Positions 1 through 7,606 of a DNA stretch of 64,000 bases are shown in pieces; the first letter of the stretch is position 1; each line of letters opens with the position of its first letter. Location of the stretch: the NCBI GenBank assembly GCA_910586255.1, contig CAJUHR010000017.1, positions 1 to 64,000 of the forward strand, in the 5' to 3' direction. The translations under genes and the position numbers were made by a program. Below the pieces are notes generated by a model, which worked only from the letters and a program-made list of their open reading frames with translations, was not told the DNA's origin and made no database searches. Source of the DNA: an uncultured Lachnospiraceae bacterium (GTDB lineage Bacteria > Bacillota > Clostridia > Lachnospirales > Lachnospiraceae).

Positions 1-266
1 TCACTAATTCCATAATATTCCATTGCCGAATGATGAGAAAGATAAGAGGTAGGTGTAATCGCACCTGCAATTTGATAACGGTTCGCCAATGGAGCATCTG
101 TTTCTCCACTAATACATGTGTAAAGATTATTTCGTATTTTTATCGCAAGACCACTCTTTATTAAACGTTTTACCGCCGAACGCGCACTTTCAATGTTATC
201 ATAATATTGACTTACATGTTCCATTGTGAATACTGGATATTTTAGTAATTCAAAATATAATTTCAT
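1..266 (-). CDS. AbiEi-type antitoxin / transcriptional regulator, N-terminal part
   Basis: The ATG is at 264-266 and the frame stays open to the window edge, giving about 88 residues. The text runs from MKLYFELLKYPVFTMEHV through a winged-helix-like stretch (AVKRLIKSGLAIKIRNNLY) to an end with LSHHSAMEYYG. This is the usual N-terminus of type IV AbiE antitoxins (AbiEi), DNA-binding proteins that repress their own operon and counter the nucleotidyltransferase toxin AbiEii. The toxin gene, if present, would lie left of the window. The paired operators upstream support autoregulation. The family call is by eye; a related winged-helix regulator without a toxin is possible. Confidence 0.7.
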   Translation of the reverse strand, partial: MKLYFELLKYPVFTMEHVSQYYDNIESARSAVKRLIKSGLAIKIRNNLYTCISGETDAPLANRYQIAGAITPTSYLSHHSAMEYYGIS

Positions 267-293
267 ACCACTTCACCGTTTATTTTTCATTCA

Positions 294-317
294 AAATAGT
301 TTGTTTTTAAACTGTTT
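294..317. promoter_or_regulatory. Operator-like inverted repeat 1 (AbiEi promoter, downstream side)
   Basis: AAATAGTTT, six bases, then AAACTGTTT: a 9-bp inverted repeat with one mismatch, between the predicted transcription start and the AbiEi ATG. An almost mirror-identical copy lies at 380-403. AbiEi proteins are known to bind paired inverted repeats in their promoter; binding here is inference. Confidence 0.6.
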
Positions 318-334
318 AGCTACATTCTTAATTT

Positions 335-363
335 ATACTATAATAATTTTTTCTTTCTGTCAA
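335..363 (-). promoter_or_regulatory. Promoter of the AbiEi-type gene
   Basis: On the minus strand, TTGACA (358-363) is followed by 17 bases and TAGTAT (335-340). The promoter sits exactly between the two inverted-repeat operators. Confidence 0.55.
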
Positions 364-379
364 GTTTAAAATTTTATCA

Positions 380-403
380 AAACAGTTTGTTTTTAAACTA
401 TTT
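380..403. promoter_or_regulatory. Operator-like inverted repeat 2 (upstream of the AbiEi -35 box)
   Basis: AAACAGTTT, six bases, then AAACTATTT. This is the same element as 294-317 read from the other strand, 86 bp away centre to centre, so the two sites bracket the promoter. Confidence 0.6.
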
Positions 404-449
404 TTCGCAGACATATGCATATTCTGCAATCCAAATCTCCAACTCCATA

Positions 450-483
450 AAAGAAAAAGAGCCTCAGATCTCTCTGAAGCTCT
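450..483 (-). terminator. Copy of the tsf terminator
   Basis: On the minus strand, AGAGCTTCAGA, a 4-base loop, TCTGAGGCTCT and then a T-run. The stem matches the tsf terminator at 7516-7549. Confidence 0.6.
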
Positions 484-540
484 TCAACCTTTCCTATTAA
501 ATTTAATTTGGCTATATTACATAGCCCCCATCTGTTTTAC
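454..540. repeat. Displaced copy of the tsf 3' end (left island boundary)
   Basis: Aligned without gaps to 7520-7606, 68 of 87 bases are identical by my count. The copy includes an 18-bp exact block (517-534 = 7583-7600) covering the tsf stop codon and the codons for QMGAM, plus the terminator. Read on the minus strand, the local frame also ends in VKQMGAM and stop, but it joins tsf-unrelated sequence just upstream. This is the pattern left by site-specific integration at the end of tsf, with the present tsf end being the other junction. Confidence 0.7.
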
Positions 541-886
541 GAACTTTCCCTTTTCCTTGTCCCGGTCACATATCCCCGGAACTATGTATTTTACTAGCTT
601 TGCAGTGATTTTTGACTGTTCTAGGACAGTGGCTTTTCAACCGCATCCCCCAAATTTTATTTTGGGGGAAAATTCATTTTACTTTCTAAAATTTTCGATT
701 TCTGATTTTTCAAATTGAGGGATAGCCATTCTCCATTTGGGGAAATTTGGGGGTAAGGTTCTTCCTCCAAATTGTTAAACTCGGAAACTATCCATCGGGT
801 CACTGCTGCCTTGAAAACCGTAACCCATCTCTTCCATTGCCGGTATAGGACATCCGCAGCAAAAAGAAGCACATGCAACCGATTCC
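541..886. other. Left end of the island, no convincing gene
   Basis: This stretch holds a minus-strand open frame ending in the tsf-like tail, a 9-bp perfect inverted repeat (TCCCCCAAA at 646-654 and TTTGGGGGA at 661-669), and a weak 73-codon minus-strand frame (657-878). No recombinase gene is seen. Confidence 0.4.
657..878 (-). CDS. Small hypothetical protein, doubtful
   Basis: A 73-codon frame starts 8 bp beyond the stop of the deaminase-like gene, on the same strand. Its end runs into the CCCCCAAA/TTTGGGGG hairpin. I recognise no domain; the middle (NNLEEEPYPQISPNGEW) looks protein-like. It may be a downstream partner, a remnant or a chance frame. Confidence 0.2.
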   Translation of the reverse strand: MHVLLFAADVLYRQWKRWVTVFKAAVTRWIVSEFNNLEEEPYPQISPNGEWLSLNLKNQKSKILESKMNFPPK

Positions 887-3514
887 TTACAAAAAACTAC
901 TTTCAATCCCCGCAAGTCTGACTTTATTTAACAATTCCAAAGCCCTCTCACGCTCCACTCCCTTTAATCCCTCGCTTCCTTTCAATATTGCGGAAAACAC
1001 CAGATAGTACTCATTCTCCACTGTATTTCCAAAAACAGAGGGATCATCAATATTTATTGAAAAGGGGATCTGTCTGTCTGTTAAAAGCCACTGAACACAG
1101 GGAATGCTGGAAAAACTGTCAAGTCCTCCAATAAGCCAATTAGATGTAGGGTTGGACTCTATTACAATGCTTTTTTCCTTAATTATTTCAATTAAAAGCT
1201 CCTGAACCTTGATCATATATGGAATCTCGCTGATTGTGTCAACGCTGATAAGTTCCAGGAAATTATCAATGGTATGTTTATCATATAGATATTCCGTCAG
1301 TACCCTGTCAGCCTCGTCCTCAGGAAGCGGGACAGGTTTCTCATAGGGCACGCCATATTTATTGCAAATGTTCTCTAAAGATTCGATGGATGAGATAACA
1401 CTGTGGCACCCTCTCCGTTTGCTGGCTTTCATCACCTGGCCTTGTAATTGTATCCATACCGGAATATTCTCCTCCGAACCAAAACATTCGCCTTCTTGAT
1501 GCGCCACGCTCCCCCGCTTAAGCCAGGCGTTGAGCAAAACCTGAGGTGAAACCGGAGTTCCAAAGATGTCAAAAGACAGATCCGCTATTCTGTGTTCCAG
1601 CATACCGATTCTTGTAAAATCCTTTACCCCGCGAAGCCGTAAAATGTACCATTCAAAGATAGAATTATCCAGCCAGTCGATTTTATTAATTTCCACAGTT
1701 CCATTGCTGTAAGCCCATCTTTCCACGTCAAGTCCAAGGGCGATACAATGCCCCAATCTGTCCCCCGCCGAGATATTCAGATAGTAAATTGCCTCGTAAA
1801 TTCTCCGCATTCCAGTCATAATGTGTTCAAAATCTTCGCCTACATGATAAGTCCTTCCTTTAAACTTCCTGCTGCTTTCTATATAAAAATTCTGCTCAAA
1901 AAGCATCTGATAAGATTCCCCGAATACTTCCGGAGGACAATATAATTCTCTGTTTGCCGTATCAATTGCCACAATGGCAATATTGCTGCTCTTTTCACTG
2001 GTATTTGGAAATGTTTTATATCTATATAATTCATCCGAATATTCTTTAATTTTATCCCGTATGCTGTAATGATACACCCGATAAGCGTTTTGACCTCTGT
2101 TCTGCCTTACATTCAAATAATCTCCCTCATTTTTAATAAAATGAACGATCACCCCCACTTTTGTCTCACGCACCTGGGATTTTAATTTCATAGACAACCC
2201 CTTATCCATCTCCCTTTTAATATAGACAATAGAATTAATTATTTTGTCGTATTCGTCCCTATTCTTTTGAGGCGCTATCATCAGCTCAAGCTTAATCACA
2301 GAGCCGGATTCCTGCAAAAATTCTCCTATTTCAGTAAAAAAGGGATTTTTCTGACTGCTTTCCCTCCAGGTTATCTGTCTCAACGTATGCTCAAAAAAAT
2401 CGAACCCTGCTATCCCCTCCTGCTGCTGAACATTACTTAAAAACGTATTTTTTACTTGTATATAGAACCAAAATAATCTAGCCATATCACTGCCACACTT
2501 TTTTGCATTCAGGTTATATAAAATGAAAAACAAAAGCAGCCTTTCTCCATAGAGGGATTTACTGATAATATGATTCTCTCCGCTTGCATCCTCCCTATTT
2601 CCATGAATACTGAATTCCGGCAAATCCAGCAGATGAAAATAATCAATATATTCATCCTTATCCGCCTGAATCAGCTTATCAACAGGATCCACTTCCTTAT
2701 TACCTTCCAAAACCTCTTCCAACTCTTTATACACCTGCTGGCATGTCAGCTTAATTTCCGTACCGTCTTTTAAATTCTTTAGATACTGATAAAAGCACAG
2801 CCTGATCTTTTTGGCCAATTTTAAATAGGTTTTAGGCAATCCTCCTGTTTTATATTTGGTACTTTCTGCATGATTATCCACAAAAAGGATATGGTCCTCA
2901 TTAATCCGGCAGTTCATCACAGCTACCCAGTAAAAGGGAGCAGGATAACATCCCGACAGATGGGCATGGGTTACCGCGATTCCCGCTTCAAGCTGTTGCC
3001 TCAGCATAGGATCATAAGGGGTTATAAAGGTTTTTAAAGGGTACAAAATGTTTTTTGCCAGTTCAAAATCAAAGCTCTCCCTCTCACTTAGTCTCTTTTC
3101 ATTTACAATATGATTTATTATAAAAACGTCCTCATCCAACGCATGGAAGTATCGTTTCCAGTTTTCATATTCTAACAAGTTTACATAAACGGTATCTTGT
3201 ATGATAAGAAATTTACTGGTCAGATGGTACCATATCTGCAACTGGTTAAAATAGTTTTTACTGATATTTTCCGACTGGTCGAAACACACCCTGCTGCTGT
3301 AGCGTTCTATAATCCTTTTTATATTTTTCCTGCTTCTGTAGGACAAAAAACCATACAGGCTGTTTAGTATTAAATCCGTTGACTGAATTGTCAAATACAG
3401 CCCAAGTTCCTCATCCACCAGCTTAAATGTATATATTTCTTCCTTCTGGTCATTGTAAAGTTTCATCATTTTTAGCAGAACTCTGTTTATATCCCCATAG
3501 TTTATCTGTCTCAC
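887..3514 (-). CDS. Large adenosine-deaminase-like protein, RdrB-like (candidate antiviral deaminase)
   Basis: An 875-residue protein with a GTG start at 3514, preceded by AAGGAG seven bases upstream. It carries the adenosine-deaminase signature set in order: THAHLSG (182-188, metal His pair), HVGEDF (557-562), GDRLGHCIALG (584-594), IESNPTSN (785-792) and SINIDDPSVFG (819-829). Ordinary adenosine deaminases are near 350 residues. A deaminase of about 850 residues with long insertions is typical of RdrB, the deaminase of the RADAR defence system. The usual RADAR ATPase RdrA is not seen within the island; the divergent neighbour is a SIR2-like protein instead. The metal and active-site residues look intact, so activity on an adenine nucleotide or adenosine in RNA is plausible. 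Substrate and defence role are inference. Confidence 0.7.
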   Translation of the reverse strand: MRQINYGDINRVLLKMMKLYNDQKEEIYTFKLVDEELGLYLTIQSTDLILNSLYGFLSYRSRKNIKRIIERYSSRVCFDQSENISKNYFNQLQIWYHLTSKFLIIQDTVYVNLLEYENWKRYFHALDEDVFIINHIVNEKRLSERESFDFELAKNILYPLKTFITPYDPMLRQQLEAGIAVTHAHLSGCYPAPFYWVAVMNCRINEDHILFVDNHAESTKYKTGGLPKTYLKLAKKIRLCFYQYLKNLKDGTEIKLTCQQVYKELEEVLEGNKEVDPVDKLIQADKDEYIDYFHLLDLPEFSIHGNREDASGENHIISKSLYGERLLLFFILYNLNAKKCGSDMARLFWFYIQVKNTFLSNVQQQEGIAGFDFFEHTLRQITWRESSQKNPFFTEIGEFLQESGSVIKLELMIAPQKNRDEYDKIINSIVYIKREMDKGLSMKLKSQVRETKVGVIVHFIKNEGDYLNVRQNRGQNAYRVYHYSIRDKIKEYSDELYRYKTFPNTSEKSSNIAIVAIDTANRELYCPPEVFGESYQMLFEQNFYIESSRKFKGRTYHVGEDFEHIMTGMRRIYEAIYYLNISAGDRLGHCIALGLDVERWAYSNGTVEINKIDWLDNSIFEWYILRLRGVKDFTRIGMLEHRIADLSFDIFGTPVSPQVLLNAWLKRGSVAHQEGECFGSEENIPVWIQLQGQVMKASKRRGCHSVISSIESLENICNKYGVPYEKPVPLPEDEADRVLTEYLYDKHTIDNFLELISVDTISEIPYMIKVQELLIEIIKEKSIVIESNPTSNWLIGGLDSFSSIPCVQWLLTDRQIPFSINIDDPSVFGNTVENEYYLVFSAILKGSEGLKGVERERALELLNKVRLAGIESSFL

Positions 3515-3540
3515 AAAAACATCTCCTTTTTCATTAGATA

Positions 3541-3575
3541 GTTACCATTTTATCATATAAAGCTTAAAATGTAAC
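3541..3575. promoter_or_regulatory. Imperfect inverted repeat over the deaminase promoter
   Basis: GTTACCATTTTA and TTAAAATGTAAC face each other across about 11 bases; the arms match apart from one shifted base. The arms coincide with the predicted -10 and -35 boxes of the minus-strand promoter, so a repressor bound here would block the deaminase gene and possibly its divergent partner. Confidence 0.4.
3547..3574 (-). promoter_or_regulatory. Promoter of the deaminase-like gene
   Basis: Minus-strand TTACAT (3569-3574), 16 bases, TAAAAT (3547-3552). A moderate match lying inside the inverted repeat. Confidence 0.35.
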
Positions 3576-3593
3576 TTTATATTAAAATTTTCC

Positions 3594-3622
3594 TTGCCAT
3601 GATCTATAATTTCAAATATAAT
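3594..3622 (+). promoter_or_regulatory. Promoter of the SIR2-like gene
   Basis: TTGCCA (3594-3599), 17 bases, TATAAT (3617-3622). The expected start of transcription is about a dozen bases before the AAGGAGGGG ribosome site at 3639-3647, so the leader is very short. Confidence 0.6.
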
Positions 3623-3653
3623 TTTTATAGGATTTAATAAGGAGGGGATTGCC

Positions 3654-5465
3654 ATAAACCAGATTGTAAGCCTTCGCCTTGATCATTGTCTGGACGTTGT
3701 AAAAAGATATCCAAAAGAAAAGTGCATTTTCTGGGTAGGCGCAGGCATTGATAAACCTAAGCCCACTGCGTTACCTTTAGGGAATCATCTTACTACATAT
3801 ATTCTGACTGCTGCATGCACAACGTACTATGAAAAATTTTCAGCGCAGTGGAACAACAGTATTGAATCCATACAAAATATATTTCCCTCTGATGAGACGC
3901 CCCAGAGCACACCAAGGCTTGAAACCATTCTTGAAGTATTGCGTGAATTTGAAGAGCACAAAACTAGTTCGTCGTCACTATTACAGGGATTTTATGCCTT
4001 TTCATCCCACGCCATCAGACCAAACCACGAGCATTATGTACTGGCCTATTATCTGCGCCAAGGTTCCCAAATTGTCACCACCAATTACGGAAATTTTATA
4101 CCCAGGGCTTATGAAGAATTATATGGCCAAAATACGATTCACCAAAAAAAAGACAGTCTCTATTACTACGAGACAGACCGTCCTTATTCCGGCCGTATAT
4201 ACCATCTTCATGGAATTTCTGATGATTTGGAAACCTTAGGAGTAAATCTTTCAACCGTAAAAACAAGTCTCCCCCAGTCTTTCAGGGAAACCTTTGAGTA
4301 CTGGCTTAAAAATGATTATTGCTTTATCTTCCTGGGTTACAGCGGATTGGACAGCCTCGATATAAACCGCTACCTCCTTACTCTTGAAACATCTGACTGT
4401 TCAACCGGAATTTACATAAAACATATGCAGCCTGTAAATTGCCCCAAAATAACAAAAAACGAGCGCATTCTGCTTTTGCCATTTCACAAACCATTTCTAT
4501 GCCCTTGCATAACGGACGATTTTCTCCGTTTATTAAAGGAATTCCCGGACAAGGATCCAGACCACAAAAGCCAGCCGGAGTCTGACTGGCAGTCAGAATT
4601 TAAGGCTTTGTCCAAAGGATACTCCCAAGAAGAGTCCATGACGTTTCTTCTTGGGTTGTGTTATCGGCTGGGTTTAAATATCACTAAAATTCTTCCCTCG
4701 CCTAAATCTTTACTTGAAATACAGTCTTTTACATGCGTTGATCACTGGTACCGAACATACTATCCATTTCAGAACGCCGTACTGTCAGGAAATGGGAGAT
4801 TAATCAGAAAGCTTAAGAAAAGCTTGTCAGCCACTAATGATATGTTGACAAAGATGGACCTCAATACAGCTGCAGACCAAACGGACAAGGCGATAGAACA
4901 CACAGATTCCTTATCAGAAATAAAGAATAAACTTGAAAGAAAAAAACTTTTTAACCAGATCATTGACTGGGATATTTCTACGCCTTTAAAATGTTACGGG
5001 GATCTATATGTAAAGAATATTCTAAAATATCCTCATTCTGTTGAAACGTTGCTAGGCAGGCCACAGGCGCAGTATGATTTGTCCGTGCTGATACACTGCT
5101 TCCAAATGATTATTCGGGACAGCTATGATAAAGTCAGGGATGTAAACCAGATAAATACTGCTTATCGTTCATTAGCCCTATGCCGCTTATTAAAAGAAAA
5201 AGACTTGGATACAGCAGAGGAATATATGAATATTGCTCTTTCTAATTATTCCGATGTCAGCTCCCTCAATGGTATTGTGTCCACGCATCTCAATATGGTA
5301 GTGTTGCAGCTTATAGGATACCGTACCTTAAGGAATCCTGACTGTATGGAAAAAGCCAGAATGTATCTTAAAAAAGCAAAATATATAATAACAAACTGCA
5401 ATATGAAGAAATATAACAAAAGGCTTTTTCATTTATATATCTTAACAAGTCTTTATTCCTTTTGA
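3654..5465 (+). CDS. SIR2-like (NADase-type) protein with a non-canonical ATA start
   Basis: The frame gives about 603 residues. SIR2 NAD-binding marks are visible: CIFWVGAGIDKPK near residue 30 (GAG loop), TTNYG near 143 and HLHG near 187 with the catalytic His. The C-terminal half is helical and rich in Leu/Tyr, resembling a TPR-like sensor region. In-frame codons upstream of 3939 contain no ATG, GTG or TTG, yet the essential GAG motif lies there. A textbook AAGGAGGGG site stands 8 bases before ATA at 3654, so the ancestral start was probably ATG at this place. Either ATA is used weakly or one G-to-A change silenced the gene. SIR2-like proteins in phage defence deplete NAD+. Pairing with the divergent deaminase suggests one system, which is inference. 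Confidence 0.65.
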   Translation: MNQIVSLRLDHCLDVVKRYPKEKCIFWVGAGIDKPKPTALPLGNHLTTYILTAACTTYYEKFSAQWNNSIESIQNIFPSDETPQSTPRLETILEVLREFEEHKTSSSSLLQGFYAFSSHAIRPNHEHYVLAYYLRQGSQIVTTNYGNFIPRAYEELYGQNTIHQKKDSLYYYETDRPYSGRIYHLHGISDDLETLGVNLSTVKTSLPQSFRETFEYWLKNDYCFIFLGYSGLDSLDINRYLLTLETSDCSTGIYIKHMQPVNCPKITKNERILLLPFHKPFLCPCITDDFLRLLKEFPDKDPDHKSQPESDWQSEFKALSKGYSQEESMTFLLGLCYRLGLNITKILPSPKSLLEIQSFTCVDHWYRTYYPFQNAVLSGNGRLIRKLKKSLSATNDMLTKMDLNTAADQTDKAIEHTDSLSEIKNKLERKKLFNQIIDWDISTPLKCYGDLYVKNILKYPHSVETLLGRPQAQYDLSVLIHCFQMIIRDSYDKVRDVNQINTAYRSLALCRLLKEKDLDTAEEYMNIALSNYSDVSSLNGIVSTHLNMVVLQLIGYRTLRNPDCMEKARMYLKKAKYIITNCNMKKYNKRLFHLYILTSLYSF

Positions 5466-5914
5466 TTCCTATATTTCTTTTCGGTCGCAAGGGAATAAAC
5501 CGCCATCCCATGGTTATATTTCGTTATATTTGTGAACCAACGTTATTTACCATGTACGGGAAATCGTGGAAACCATGACCTACAACGCTGCCTTGTTTGT
5601 TAAATTCCCCGGAACCCCTAATTTTATGCGGGTTTCCCGCATCTATCAGGGGTTCCGGGATAAAGGATGCAATCGGGCTTACATTCCCATCTGCTTTGCG
5701 GACTTTTTGACGGAATGCCGGATTTATGCGGGGTTGAGGGGGACTCTGTCTTTTGGTTGGTAAAGATTTTTTGCCTTTTGTTTTCTTCATCAAATTACGA
5801 AAATTTTGAAATTGGTAAAGCGGTTTTAAAAGTTGGTAAAATGTCGTTTCTTCTATATGGAGAAGAAGGAAGCGAAGTTTTCCTTGCTTTGATTGCAGGA
5901 TAAATCACAAGTAA
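5466..5914. other. Non-coding spacer inside the island
   Basis: No convincing gene; frames on both strands are short and look unlike protein. It holds the nested inverted repeat at 5608-5659 and three TTGGTAAA words near 5756, 5812 and 5832. It may be debris of a lost mobile element. Confidence 0.4.
5608..5659. repeat. Nested perfect inverted repeats (cruciform-type)
   Basis: The outer arms CCCGGAACCCCT (5608-5619) and AGGGGTTCCGGG (5648-5659) are a perfect 12-bp repeat. Inside lies a second perfect pair, ATGCGGG (5626-5632) and CCCGCAT (5636-5642), with a 3-base loop. There is no T-run on either side, so it is not a standard terminator. Confidence 0.7.
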
Positions 5915-7138
5915 TTAATCTCTACTTCTTTTTCCTTTGCTCAGGTTGAATTCTTCCTCTGCTAATTCAATACGTTGTTGAATCTGTTCCTCTGTAGGCA
6001 GTTGTTTCTTAATCTCCTCTATTTTAATATTATCATAAGATGCAACCCCCATCGGCGTCTGGATTCCCTGAAATGCCCACTGTACTTCGGTCTGATCCTT
6101 ATCTTTGCAAATCAACAATCCAATTGTGGGATTTTCATCCGGAGTCCGAATAAGATCATTCACTGCATTTACATAAAAGTTCAATTTTCCAGCAAATTCT
6201 GGCTCAAAAGAAACAGCTTTCAGTTCAACCACTACATAACACTTAAGACGGATATGATAAAACAACATATCAATCTTTCGAGTTTTTCCTGAAACTACAA
6301 TTTCCTTCTGTCTTCCGATAAATGCAAATCCCGTTCCAAGTTCCAGCAAAAATCTGGTAATATTCTGTTCCAATGCCTCTTCCAACGCTGTTTCATCATA
6401 TCCTCTTGGCAAAGAAATAAAACTGAGATCATAGGTATCTTTTACAATCTCCTGTGCTATCTTTCCTTGTATTCCAGGGAGCTTTTCCGCAAAATTTGTA
6501 TTTGCCGTTCCTGTGTTGTGGTATAAATCAGCTTTCATACAATCAATTAAGGCATTTCTACTCCATTCTTCTTCAATCGTTTTCTGAAGGTAAAATAACG
6601 CCTCTACCACAGATTTACATTTTGTAACAATCTCTACATGATGACGCCACGGTACAAAACCAAAAAAAGCGGGAAATACCATTTCTGCACCAACTTGGTG
6701 CAGTTTTTCTCCTCTATCATCTTCTTTGATTTCTGCACCAATCTGCTGCAGTTTTATACTGTCAAAATTGAATTTATTGTCTACTGCTTGAATCAGATCA
6801 TCAGAATCTTCCGCTAATGCATAAAAAGAATACCATTTTTTCATATTCCAAAGATTCCTCGCCGAAAAACCTTTCACTTCTGGAAATTCTTGTTGTAAAT
6901 CCAGGCTTAACTGCTCAACAATACCACGTCCCCATTTTTCTTCTGATTTTCGTAAAACAAGATCCCGTCCCAGTTACCAATTGAATAATAACTGTTCTGA
7001 GTTTACCTTCACAGCTGCTTTTATCTGCGCTCCCCTAAAGCGCTCCTTTATATCATGGATCCACTGCACATAATCATAATCCAAATGCACATCATGAAAA
7101 CTTACAATAATTGGGGAGTTACCTTTTTTATCCTGCAT
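5915..7138 (-). pseudogene. YhcG/DUF1016 PD-(D/E)XK nuclease-family gene broken by a nonsense codon
   Basis: Start ATG 7136-7138 has AAGGAG just upstream. The first part ends KVNSEQLLFNW, then TAA (6974-6976), and the same frame continues LGRDLVLRKSEEKWGRGIVE, KGFSARNLWNMKKWYSFY and on to 5915. In this family the text at that point normally reads W-Q-(L/I)-G-R-D, so TAA most likely replaces CAA by a single C-to-T change. The C-terminal half keeps the nuclease core: RKIDMLFYH, then VVVELKAVSFEPEFAGK. Without the stop the protein would have about 407 residues. A GTG at 6875-6877 could restart an N-terminally shortened nuclease domain. YhcG proteins occur in defence islands, often with restriction-modification genes; none is visible here. 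Confidence 0.75.
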
Positions 7139-7195
7139 TAATCTCTCCTTCTTTTGCTGATATCTTTTTAACATGCACAAAATATTTCGCATTAT

Positions 7196-7390
7196 TTAAT
7201 AGTATAACGCAAAATGGAATTTGTCTTGTCTTTTTCCAATAAACATACAATGAAAGCCTTCTTTTCTTTGAGAGGATAGCCTAATATAAGTTTCTTTATA
7301 TGTATTAGTATAATCGTAATCCAAATCTTTTGTTCTTATTGGCGTTTTATTTAATTTGGGAACCAAAAACGGAAAATATACTTTTTTCAT
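7196..7390 (-). CDS. Small hypothetical protein or gene remnant
   Basis: A 64-codon frame from ATG 7390. The frame continues open upstream to 7480 (GDKIFNCVDCFSQIIQLGKG) without a normal start, so the ATG-initiated piece may be the tail of a truncated gene. It stops 57 bp before the YhcG start on the same strand. I recognise no family. It lies directly at the island edge next to the tsf terminator, where truncation by recombination would be expected. Confidence 0.3.
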   Translation of the reverse strand: MKKVYFPFLVPKLNKTPIRTKDLDYDYTNTYKETYIRLSSQRKEGFHCMFIGKRQDKFHFALYY

Positions 7391-7515
7391 TTCATCTACT
7401 AATGGGTAGGCTCCCCCACCTTTTCCAAGTTGAATAATTTGTGAAAAACAATCTACACAATTAAATATTTTATCACCCTTTTAATTTCTTATCAACTAAA
7501 ATAATTTCTTATACA

Positions 7516-7549
7516 CTATAAAAAGAGCCCCAGATTTCTCTGAAGCCCT
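7516..7549 (-). terminator. tsf terminator
   Basis: On the minus strand, AGGGCTTCAGA, loop GAAA, TCTGGGGCTCT and a T-run, starting about 34 bases after the tsf stop. Confidence 0.75.
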
Positions 7550-7606
7550 TCCATACTAACTATGAAATTCAAACGAACTATCTTACATAGCCCCCATCTG
7601 CTTTGC
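7520..7606. repeat. tsf 3' end, right island boundary
   Basis: Partner of 454-540: last codons of tsf plus terminator, ungapped, with an 18-bp exact core at 7583-7600. The two copies bound about 7.07 kb. Confidence 0.7.

Noticed and set aside
887..5465. Complete RADAR system
   Set aside because: The ATPase RdrA is absent; only the RdrB-like deaminase is present, so the locus cannot be called RADAR.
5524..5793. Minus-strand 89-codon and overlapping plus-strand 65-codon frames
   Set aside because: Both cross the nested palindrome, overlap each other, and show no protein family; treated as spacer.
5524..5914. Possible IS element remnant
   Set aside because: Neither terminal inverted repeats with a target duplication nor transposase text could be shown.
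1..7606. Integrase or transposase that would explain the island
   Set aside because: No recombinase-like frame was found on either strand in this part; mobility is inferred only from the duplicated tsf end.
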